DNA from: an uncultured bacterium
GTDB taxonomy: Bacteria; Bacteroidota; Bacteroidia; Chitinophagales; CAIODY01
Length of the DNA stretch: 5,107 nucleotides
Assembly (NCBI GenBank): GCA_903871715.1
Contig: CAIQHW010000383.1
Span: forward strand, 1-5,107
Direction of reading: 5' to 3'
Shown one piece after another: positions 1 to 5,107 of the stretch; positions within the stretch are counted from its first letter, which is position 1; each line of letters begins with the position of its first letter. The notes beneath the pieces were generated by a model. That model worked only from the letters and a program-made list of their open reading frames with translations. It ran no database searches and was not told where the DNA came from. Made by a program: the position numbers and the translations under genes.

Positions 1-23
1 CCTACACGACGCTCTTCCGATCT
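1..23 (+). other. Illumina adapter remnant (not genomic)
   Basis: These bases match the 3' end of the Illumina TruSeq read-1/universal adapter, including ACACGACGCTCTTCCGATCT. Genomic sequence begins at about position 24, immediately after the adapter's final T, as expected for T/A ligation. The remnant is untrimmed library sequence at the contig edge. The neighbouring reading frame stays open across it by chance, which would add about seven false residues to the beta-helix protein. Confidence 0.97.
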
Positions 24-1971
24 TCACATTTCGGGTTACATTGCTAATAGTATTACCCACTGCCGAAGCAAAGCTGGAATAAGGTGAACCAGTATAACTT
101 GGGAAATAAATAAGCCCCATAGTGTTGGCACTTCTTCGTGCATTTAAACTGATAAAGTTAATATTATTAAGCGTATTGTTGTTGATGTTATAAAATCTTC
201 TAAAACCAGCTACTTGCCCAGAAGAAATTGGATTATTATAAATGATACCATTAATTGGGGTGCTAGTAGTACCTCTACCATAAAAATAGTAGTTGTTAAC
301 TGTGTTGTTCGATACATTTAAATTGGGAATGCTGGTAGATAAATAAATACCCCAAAAGCTGCCTGACGAAGTGGTGCTGGTATCGCCATTCATATATAAA
401 TCGTGCAAATTGTTGTTGGTGATATTTACCGTTAATGAATTAGGAGTAGAACCAGCCACTTGAGCTTGCTGACCCGATTCAAAATCAATTAAAAACACAT
501 TGGTTGCAGCTACTGTATAACTAGTATAGTTGGTACCTGCTGGTCCGCCATTGGCAGCCAATAAAGATGATTGATAAGCCCACGACAAAGTAGTACCATC
601 GCCTTTAAAGGTAATATCGTTGCCCTTAATAGAGCCGCTGATGCCCAAAGTACCAGTTACATTGCTATTAAAAAACCAAATCATACGCGATTGCACAGGA
701 TGGTTATAACCAGCACCACTGGTAGGGTTAGCCGTTGGGTTATCCACCGTAACAGCGCTTGAACCCATGATGCCACCTACGTTATTATTGATAGTATTGT
801 TATTGACTACAAAACCAAAGTTCATGTTTTCAAAAATAGCCGTGCAAAGCCCAACACTACCTTTAAAAGTCCAGGTGCAACCACCATCTGTAGTAGTGGA
901 AGTGCCAGGTGTTGCAACTACCCAACCGGGTGATGCAGGCATAGTAGCAGCCGATATACCAGTTGTTTTTGCTGTTAATTCAAACACATTAACAGCACCA
1001 GTAGGCAATACCACTTGAATGGTTTGACCTAAACTATAAGGTGTAGTATTTGATGGTTTCCATCGCATGATTGGACCACCCCCAAAATTTTGAATCGTAT
1101 TACCTGTTCCAGCCAAAACACCACCCACTTCATTAGCTTGGTCGCAAAGCGAAATGGAAGTGCCCGATTGACCAGGCGCACCCACCACCGAAATACCTGT
1201 GTTTACATTTTGAATAGTGTTGGCATAAATTTTATTAAAAGCATTGATCCCTGTAGTAGCTGTAGCAGTGATAGAGGTAGAAACTGTTGTAGGTGTGCAA
1301 GGAGCTATGATGATACCAATAGAACCACCAGCACTGCTGGCAAAGGCATTAGCTGCTGATGCAGCACCATTGGTAACGCAGTTTGTTCTATTTAAAGTAA
1401 CTGTACAATTTTTAATGGTGTTGTATTGTGAACCCAAAGTAGCTGAAGCACGAAAAATACCATAACCATACTCCATCATTTTAGCAAAAGTAGTATTGGT
1501 AGAAGCATCTGTTAAATCAATACCATTAATAGTGGTATAACTAACCCCAGTAAGCGACCACATACCATCGGGTGCTACAGCGGCTGTAGTTGGGTTAAAA
1601 GATACCGAACCTGCATAAGCAGTAATTAATGGATTAGCACCTGTACCATACTTAATAAAAGAAATGGGGTTGCCCGAAGTACCCGTAGCCGTTTGTGCTA
1701 TCCGAGCGGTTAATGTTTCGGTGTGGGTGGCTGCTACATTAAAGGTAACACCACCACTGCCCACACCTGCGCTGTTTAACGCAGTAACTGCGGCAGCTAT
1801 GGTTGGATAGTCGGGCGAAGACACGGTGTTGCCCGAAGCTGTAAATTCAGCAGAGGTACCCACATACTTAGTACCCGAAAGTTGGGCTTGTGCCACAAAG
1901 GTGGTCAGCATCATAAATAACGCTGCCAACACAAATTTTGAAAATGGATGTTTGGTGTAGTTTTGATTCAT
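24..1971 (-). CDS. Secreted right-handed beta-helix repeat protein, C-terminus missing
   Basis: The reading frame is open on the minus strand from an ATG at 1971 to the contig end: 649 complete codons with no stop. Residues 1-29 form a signal peptide: a basic start, a hydrophobic core (FVLAALFMMLTTFVA) and an AQA-Q cleavage site. A mature N-terminal segment with YPTIAAAVTALNSAGVGSGG follows, an opening I associate with large Bacteroidota surface proteins. The rest is rich in Asn, Thr, Gly and Ser, with recurring beta-helix coils such as NNNTINNNVGG, NNTVNNYYFYG, NNNTLNNINF and GNTISNV, typical of parallel beta-helix (PbH1/pectate-lyase-like) folds. No catalytic motif is recognisable, so it may be an adhesin or a carbohydrate-active protein. 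Such proteins usually end in a type IX secretion sorting domain, which would lie beyond the contig end; that is inference. No Shine-Dalgarno motif precedes the ATG, only an A-rich leader (AACAATTCAACAAATCAAC), which is normal in this phylum. The gene is 3'-truncated by the assembly, not visibly broken. Confidence 0.9.
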
Positions 1972-2090
1972 GTTGATTTGTTGAATTGTTTTTAATGAAG
2001 ATTGCATGTAGTGAACAGTATTTTTTTTGCGTTAACTTTTTGTTTTGTTAAAAACACTTTTTGAAACGGCGTAAAATTCAATCAATACAA

Positions 2091-2230
2091 TTAGTTACGC
2101 AATCCCTATTATTAGGGAGAGAACGCCATGCAGCGTTTTTGCCACGAGCGTAAGCTATTGTATGCTGGCGGCTTTGCAAGGATGATTTTTTATGCTCATG
2201 TTTTTTATCCAAAAATAGTTGCGTAACTAA
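2091..2230. mobile_element. MITE-like 140-bp element with perfect 12-bp terminal inverted repeats
   Basis: TTAGTTACGCAA at 2091-2102 is the exact reverse complement of TTGCGTAACTAA at 2219-2230. Pairing continues inward after a three-base bulge: CTATT at 2106-2110 against AATAG at 2214-2218. Inside are further short hairpins: CCCTA/TAGGG (2104-2117), AACGC/GCGTT (2122-2137) and AGCGTA/TATGCT (2148-2166, one G-T pair). The middle is richer in G and C than the flanking AT-rich DNA. There is no ORF or transposase, so it would have to be mobilised in trans. No clear target-site duplication is visible; ATAC occurs at 2085-2088 and 2231-2234, but two bases out of register on the left. It may instead be a structured regulatory or REP-like repeat. 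The inverted repeats are certain; calling it mobile is inference. Confidence 0.5.
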
Positions 2231-2390
2231 ATACGGTTTTCACTCTATTTTTTGTAAAATGCGATTCATTTTTTGTTTACAAAATATTCATACAAAACAT
2301 GCCATTTTCACCAAAATAAGATGCTCCACTTGCCTAAAAAAAGAACATTTTTGGTAGCCATTTATCCTCTTTTTGCTATGGCGAAACTAC

Positions 2391-2430
2391 ACAAAAAAAA
2401 TCCCGAACCAAATGAATGATTCGGGATTTA
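2391..2430 (-). terminator. Intrinsic terminator of the 207-aa protein gene
   Basis: AAATCCCGAA (2398-2407) and TTCGGGATTT (2420-2429) form a perfect 10-bp stem around a 12-nt loop. Read on the minus strand, the stem runs straight into a run of U from the A tract at 2393-2400. It lies about 47 nt past the stop of the leftward gene, as expected for a Rho-independent terminator. It separates that gene from the beta-helix gene, which therefore needs its own promoter. Confidence 0.87.
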
Positions 2431-2476
2431 TTTAACCGCATTTTGTTAACGCTTTCATAGCGAAACCAACTTGGTT

Positions 2477-3100
2477 TTAACCACCAAAAACGACACTAAC
2501 AATATCGCTGGGCTGACCCACTTGTTGGTCGTTAACCACCACATAGCACATATACTCCCATGTTTCGGGCACTGTGGGGTTGGCTAATACAATGTGGTCA
2601 TCGTAGGGGCTTTTGGTCACCATTACCAGAAATGTAAAGTTGGTATTGGTTTTCAACTTTCTATAAATGCGCATGCCTGTGGCATCGCCTTTTACAAAAG
2701 TTAAACGCACAAAACCTCCCATCACTTTGGCTTTCAACAAGGGTTTGATGGAGGTAGCATTGAACGCTGCATTGGCTCCGGTTACAATAGCCATATCGCT
2801 ACCGATACTGCTGGTAAAGGCCGTATTGGTTTTGATGCGTTTTGCCTCGGCTCGTAACAAACTGGTGTTTAATTTTTTTGCAGTTTTTTTTGCTGCCATC
2901 GCACTCTTTGCAGCCGCTTTAGCAGCTGCTGCTGTTTGAATAGCAGTAATAATATTGGTGCAATAGCCCTGCAAGGTGGCTATTTGCGCCGCAGTATAAC
3001 CCAAAGCTGCACCATTGGTGCCTATTTTGGTTTTAAAGTTAGATGCCCAAGTTTCCAAATCGCCTTCGGAATGGGGCATAAAATCAATGGAATGGCTCAT
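2477..3100 (-). CDS. Hypothetical protein with Ala-rich helical N-terminal half and fibronectin-III-like C-terminal half
   Basis: The product has 207 residues and no signal peptide or membrane segment, so it is probably cytoplasmic. Residues 1-55 (MSHSIDFMPHSEGDLETWAS onward) match, from memory, a Bacteroidota family of unknown function that opens with a D-F-M/I-P motif followed by G-D-x-x-x-W. Residues 56-90 are a long Ala/Lys helix. Residues 128-207 read as alternating beta strands (GGFVRLTFVKG, GMRIYRKL, WEYMCYVVVND, QPSDIVSVVF), resembling one fibronectin type III or similar beta-sandwich domain. No catalytic residues are evident. I chose the ATG at 3100 because the family-like sequence starts there. 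The frame stays open upstream to a GTG at 3316, but those 72 residues are mostly translation of the 21-bp repeat array and give His/Cys heptads. The leader is AT-rich without a Shine-Dalgarno motif. An intrinsic terminator follows. Function is unknown. Confidence 0.82.
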   Translation of the reverse strand: MSHSIDFMPHSEGDLETWASNFKTKIGTNGAALGYTAAQIATLQGYCTNIITAIQTAAAAKAAAKSAMAAKKTAKKLNTSLLRAEAKRIKTNTAFTSSIGSDMAIVTGANAAFNATSIKPLLKAKVMGGFVRLTFVKGDATGMRIYRKLKTNTNFTFLVMVTKSPYDDHIVLANPTVPETWEYMCYVVVNDQQVGQPSDIVSVVFGG

Positions 3101-3176
3101 GATATTTTGTTTTTGAAAATTTACAATAGCGATGAAATAAAGTGCTGCCCTGCATCGGTTAGTACTTACCAGTTTT

Positions 3177-3440
3177 TGGTGGCTTGCCACCATAACTGTG
3201 TGGCTACTCACCAACTGGTGGTGGCACTCCACACAACGGTGGTGGTGTGCCACAGCTATGCTGGGGCATGCCCCAAGATGCTGGTGGCATGCCACCAAAT
3301 GGTGGTGGTGTATCACACGATTGCGTTAAGAAACCATGTACTTGCTGTGGTGTGCCACATCACTGCTGGGGCATGCCCCAAGATGGCTGTGGTGTGCCAT
3401 GTAAATGTGGTGGTGTGCCACCATAAAGCTGTGGTCTGTT
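3177..3440. repeat. Tandem array of about twelve 21-bp units, most of them palindromic
   Basis: Units recur with strict 21-bp spacing, centred at about 3184, 3205, 3226, 3247, 3268, 3289, 3310, 3331 (degenerate), 3352, 3373, 3394, 3415 and a partial one at 3436. Most contain an inverted repeat: TGGTGGCATGCCACCA (3282-3297) and TGGGGCATGCCCCA (3262-3275 and 3367-3380) are perfect palindromes, and others are variants such as TGTGGTGTGCCACA. A 22-bp stretch around the TGGGGCATGCCCCA units is identical in two copies exactly 105 bp (five units) apart, which suggests block duplication. Because 21 is a multiple of three and the units are palindromic, several frames on both strands stay open and give heptads (VVCHxxx or GGMPPxx types), so open frames here are not evidence of coding. 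The array sits 77 bp upstream of the 207-residue gene start. Possible roles are a protein-binding array, a structured leader RNA or a minisatellite. Confidence 0.92.
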
Positions 3441-3493
3441 AACAATTTTGTGTGATGACTTACCATTGATTGATGCTGTGCCATCGGCAGCTT

Positions 3494-3634
3494 TTACGCC
3501 TCTACCAAAGTTTGCATCGCTGTTACAACACCATTGGCAGAGGCAATATCGCCGGTGGATGTGTGGATAATAAAAGCAGGCACTGTTTCATGTGTTGAAG
3601 CATTAATAAGGAGTAGTGTAGCGGCTTTTACCAT
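3494..3634 (-). CDS. Possible 46-residue ORF, perhaps the start of a broken gene
   Basis: An ATG at 3634 opens a 46-residue frame (MVKAATLLLINASTHETVPA ... VVTAMQTLVEA, stop TAA at 3496-3494). Its composition is protein-like but I recognise no family. At the stop, a shift of one base gives a continuing frame (VKAADGTASINGKSSHKIVN) that runs into the repeat array as Pro/Gly heptads and ends at a TGA at 3362-3360. This pattern fits either a frameshifted remnant of a longer gene or a base-level assembly error. No ribosome-binding motif is visible. A possible promoter lies about 100 bp upstream (3739-3768). It could equally be a chance ORF. Confidence 0.27.
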   Translation of the reverse strand: MVKAATLLLINASTHETVPAFIIHTSTGDIASANGVVTAMQTLVEA

Positions 3635-3825
3635 GCAGGCGAAATAATTTATGCGGTTATAATTAGGTTATACGTAAGCAGCAAAATAAAGTTTCAAAAA
3701 ATGGTAACCTATTTTGTTAAAGAGCAGAATCTTAAAAACAAAGCTATCGTTTTATAGAACCTCCCACATATAACTCCTATCATTGCTGAAAATGCTGGTG
3801 TGGCAAAGGTTTTGGAGCTTTATCA
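3635..3825. other. Non-coding gap between the tmRNA terminator and the array region
   Basis: I see no convincing ORF or RNA gene in these roughly 190 AT-rich bases. The only candidate signal is a leftward promoter-like pair at 3739-3768, listed separately. A six-base inverted pair, AGGTTA at 3665-3670 and TAACCT at 3705-3710, is too short to be meaningful alone. Confidence 0.5.
3739..3768 (-). promoter_or_regulatory. Possible Bacteroidota-type promoter ahead of the small ORF and repeat array
   Basis: Read leftward, TAGCTTTG (3746-3739) matches the Bacteroidota -7 consensus TAnnTTTG exactly. It is preceded, after an 18-bp spacer, by TGTG (3768-3765), three of four bases of the -33 box TTTG. 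Transcription would start near 3732 and run through the 46-codon ORF, the palindromic array and the 207-residue gene. A single eight-base motif in AT-rich DNA is weak evidence. Confidence 0.3.
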
Positions 3826-3856
3826 AACAAAAAATCCCTCACAAATTGTGAAGGAT
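3826..3856 (-). terminator. Intrinsic terminator of ssrA
   Basis: The minus-strand transcript forms a 9-bp stem, ATCCTTCAC (3856-3848) with GTGAGGGAU (3842-3834, one G-U pair), around a five-base loop. A U-rich tail from the A run at 3828-3833 follows. It begins eight bases beyond the mature CCA end of the tmRNA, a usual arrangement for ssrA. Confidence 0.85.
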
Positions 3857-3863
3857 TGTTGGA

Positions 3864-4235
3864 TGGTGGACTTGCCGAGAGTCGAACTCGGGTGCAGACA
3901 ACGACGCCATAAACTTTCTACATGTTTAGCAAATGCTTGATTGTAGGCTGCTGCAAGGTGCATAGGCGAACCAGCACAACAACTTAGCTGCTATAATTTT
4001 CGTTTGTGGCACACAGCGATGCAACAACTTATCTCTTCGTTGATAAAGTGCAGTCCAACCGCCGAAGAGCAGGCAATTGGAGGCACTATGGTGGTTAATC
4101 CTCTGGATTAAGCAGCCATTGCGAAAGAAGTTTCGCCATTTGAAAGTTTGTGAAAGTTTAGTTTTACGGGCAATGCTTTCAACGCCCGACATGCTTATTT
4201 ACAAAGAACATTGCTGTCAATTCCGGTACAAGCCC
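3864..4235 (-). ncRNA. ssrA: Transfer-messenger RNA (tmRNA)
   Basis: tmRNA rescues ribosomes stalled on broken mRNAs: with SmpB it enters the A site like alanyl-tRNA, then serves as template for a degradation tag. The 5' end GGGCTTG (4235-4229) pairs with CAAGTCC (3874-3868, one G-U) to form a 7-bp acceptor stem, followed by the encoded tail ACCA (3867-3864). A perfect T arm, CCGAG-TTCGACT-CTCGG (3891-3875), directly precedes the acceptor strand. The 5' side GTACCGGAATTGACAGC corresponds to the tRNA-like D region, and GCATGTCGGGC...GCCCGTAAAACTA to the helix before the tag (compare E. coli GCATGCCGAGG...CCTCGTAAAAAG). The length of 372 nt is normal for a one-piece tmRNA. The tag frame is at 4137-4108. 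ORFs over this locus on both strands are spurious. It has its own promoter and terminator and lies just downstream of the PAP2 gene. Confidence 0.97.
4108..4137 (-). other. ssrA: tmRNA tag-peptide reading frame (GETSFAMAA)
   Basis: Within the tmRNA the codons GGC GAA ACT TCT TTC GCA ATG GCT GCT TAA encode G-E-T-S-F-A-M-A-A and stop. The final Ala-Met-Ala-Ala is a small hydrophobic degron suited to ClpXP-type proteases. It resembles the tag I recall for Cytophaga hutchinsonii (GEESYAMAA) more than the ALAA ending of Bacteroides. The resume codon is inferred as GGC by analogy with other Bacteroidota; the preceding codon AAT is a less likely alternative. Confidence 0.88.
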
Positions 4236-4253
4236 TTTATTATTCAGCTTTGG

Positions 4254-4286
4254 CAAAGGTAGGCAATTATTTTAAAATTTTGCAGA
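4254..4286 (-). promoter_or_regulatory. Promoter of ssrA (Bacteroidota -33/-7 type)
   Basis: TACCTTTG (4261-4254) is an exact match to the Bacteroidota -7 box TAnnTTTG. TCTG (4286-4283) lies 21 bp upstream, one base off the -33 box TTTG. Initiation about 5-8 bases downstream would give a precursor with a short 5' leader, removed by RNase P to leave G4235. The -33 side overlaps the last codons of the upstream phosphatase gene, so ssrA can be transcribed independently of it. Confidence 0.6.
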
Positions 4287-5033
4287 GATACTTTTTTGTT
4301 CTGCTTTTTGAAAAGGGAAATTGCCGCTGTGGCTAATAATTTTACCCACCCCATACCCAATAGCAGCACCGAGCAATACATCGCTTGCCCAATGTTTATT
4401 GTCGTTTATTCGCGATAAACCAACGCCTGTAGCCACGGCATAAATGGGAATATTCCACCACTTATTTTTTACATTGCTGCTAATAACCGAAGCCATGGCA
4501 AAGGCATCGCAGGTATGTCCACTTGGAAACGAATTATAGGTGGATGGTTTATCAATGCCATGAAAAATATAAGGATTGTTGTTTTGATAGGGGCGTTCTC
4601 TTTCTGCCACAATTTTAATTACTTCCGTAATTCCACCAGCAATGACCAACGATTTAAAAGCCTGTAAACTGGTGTATTGAATTTTGGGTTGCTTAAAAAT
4701 TAAACCACCTATATACAATGCACCCATTGCAGGAAAACAAAAAGAACCATTGCCTACTACCTGAAACACAGCTGCCGATTGGTTTGTACCATTAGTTCTA
4801 TGCTGTTGAAACCAATTTTTTATGTTGGCGTCATTTTTCATGACAAATGCCCCAGTAGCTACAAATGCACCACTCCAAGCCACTTCATTGATTTTTAAAT
4901 GCAAAGGTTTTTTTAAGATACTAACACCATCTTGCCAATAAGAAATGAGGTAGGTTTTATTGGGATAAATATTTTGAGCAAAAATTGTTGTGCTAAACAG
5001 TAAAAAAAATAAACCGACAATTGTTCTTTTCAT
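4272..5033 (-). CDS. Secreted or periplasmic PAP2-family phosphatase
   Basis: The product has 253 residues. Residues 1-19 are a signal peptide (MKRTIVGLFFLLFSTTIFA) with predicted cleavage before Gln20, so it acts in the periplasm or at the envelope. All three motifs of the PAP2/acid-phosphatase superfamily are intact. C1 is KIVAERERP (K140, R147, P148). C2 is PSGH (170-173), with the acid/base His173. C3 is SRINDNKHWASD (S207, R208, the nucleophile His214 and Asp218). Such enzymes remove phosphate from lipid or soluble phosphomonoesters or diphosphates, for example phosphatidic acid, phosphatidylglycerophosphate, undecaprenyl diphosphate or lipid A; the substrate cannot be told from sequence. 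Hydrophobic stretches near 52-65, 98-114, 126-140 and 193-206 could contact or cross the membrane. The start is the ATG preceding the signal peptide; no Shine-Dalgarno motif is present. A strong terminator hairpin ends only 18 bp upstream of the start codon. Confidence 0.93.
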   Translation of the reverse strand: MKRTIVGLFFLLFSTTIFAQNIYPNKTYLISYWQDGVSILKKPLHLKINEVAWSGAFVATGAFVMKNDANIKNWFQQHRTNGTNQSAAVFQVVGNGSFCFPAMGALYIGGLIFKQPKIQYTSLQAFKSLVIAGGITEVIKIVAERERPYQNNNPYIFHGIDKPSTYNSFPSGHTCDAFAMASVISSNVKNKWWNIPIYAVATGVGLSRINDNKHWASDVLLGAAIGYGVGKIISHSGNFPFQKAEQKSISAKF

Positions 5034-5051
5034 GAGGTAAAATTGAAAATA

Positions 5052-5087
5052 AAAAACGGCTTACAAAAAATATTGTAAGCCGTTTTT
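5052..5087. terminator. Bidirectional intrinsic terminator just upstream of the PAP2 gene
   Basis: CGGCTTACAA (5057-5066) and TTGTAAGCCG (5073-5082) form a perfect 10-bp stem, lengthened to 15 bp by flanking A5/T5 (5052-5056 with 5083-5087), with a 6-nt loop. Both strands give a U-rich tail. Read leftward, it would terminate a gene to the right of the window. Because it lies 18 bp before the phosphatase ATG, it could also act as an attenuator in that gene's leader. Confidence 0.8.
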
Positions 5088-5107
5088 AAAAATGTTTTTA
5101 ACAATTA

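Larger units (their letters stand above)
1972..2476. other. Intergenic region between the 207-aa gene and the beta-helix gene
   Basis: About 505 bp lie between the stop of the 207-residue gene and the start of the beta-helix gene. They contain a terminator at 2391-2430 and an inverted-repeat-bounded element at 2091-2230, both listed separately. The remainder (1972-2090 and 2231-2390) is AT-rich, with homopolymer A and T runs and no ORF that looks real. I found no complete promoter for the beta-helix gene. The best single match to the Bacteroidota -7 box TAnnTTTG is TATTTTTG at 2217-2210 on the minus strand, inside the right end of the repeat element, but no TTTG-like -33 box accompanies it. 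Confidence 0.6.

Noticed and set aside
571..1465. Several plus-strand ORFs of 63-89 codons
   Set aside because: They lie antisense to the continuous 649-codon beta-helix frame, overlap each other and show no protein-like features; they are shadows.
3101..3316. N-terminal extension of the 207-residue protein to a GTG at 3316
   Set aside because: The extra 72 residues are mostly repeat-encoded His/Cys heptads, while the family-like sequence begins exactly at the ATG at 3100.
3268..3426. A 52-codon plus-strand Gly/Cys/Pro-rich ORF from an ATG at 3268
   Set aside because: It is made entirely of repeat units whose palindromy keeps several frames open, so the open frame alone does not support a gene; it is mentioned only with the array.
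3177..3440. CRISPR array
   Set aside because: The 21-bp period leaves no room for 30-bp spacers, units abut and are palindromic and variable, and no cas genes are nearby.
2667..3442. Plus-strand ORFs of 90 and 168 codons
   Set aside because: The first is antisense to the 207-residue gene. The second is half antisense and half translation of the palindromic array, which gives VVCHxxx heptads on either strand.
3864..3900. A tRNA gene suggested by the CCA end and T arm
   Set aside because: No anticodon arm lies within tRNA distance; the 5' acceptor partner is 360 bases away, as in a tmRNA.
3926..4262. An 88-codon minus-strand ORF and a 61-codon plus-strand ORF
   Set aside because: Both lie almost wholly over the tmRNA gene, which explains the sequence through its acceptor stem, T arm and tag frame.

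Overview
The window looks like one end of a Bacteroidota contig, probably environmental and possibly from the Chitinophagia/Cytophagia side. Four things suggest this. The sequence is AT-rich and starts lack Shine-Dalgarno motifs. Signal peptides are cleaved just before Gln (AQA-Q, FA-Q). A TAnnTTTG -7 promoter box lies upstream of the tmRNA. The tmRNA tag is GETSFAMAA, close to the GExxYAMAA/GExNYALAA tags I recall for this phylum. All assigned genes lie on the minus strand. The first 23 bases are not genomic: they match the 3' end of the Illumina TruSeq read-1 adapter.

Layout from right to left, the direction of transcription. At 5052-5087 a strong bidirectional terminator hairpin sits just ahead of a complete secreted PAP2-family phosphatase gene (4272-5033). 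Directly downstream is ssrA, the tmRNA (3864-4235), with its own promoter overlapping the end of the phosphatase gene and its own intrinsic terminator (3826-3856). A mostly non-coding stretch of about 700 bp follows. It holds a possible promoter, a 46-codon ORF that may be the start of a broken gene, and a tandem array of about twelve 21-bp units (3177-3440), most of them built on a palindrome. Below the array is a 207-residue protein gene (2477-3100) with an Ala/Lys-rich helical N-terminal half and a fibronectin-III-like C-terminal half, ended by an intrinsic terminator. A 505-bp gap then contains a 140-bp non-coding element bounded by perfect 12-bp inverted repeats (2091-2230), which looks like a MITE. 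Last comes a large secreted right-handed beta-helix protein (24-1971), cut off by the contig end before its C-terminus.

Functionally, ssrA rescues stalled ribosomes. The phosphatase and the beta-helix protein are exported envelope or secreted proteins. The 207-residue protein is of unknown function. There is no evidence that these genes form one pathway. The part most worth following up is the phased palindromic 21-bp array directly upstream of the 207-residue gene.
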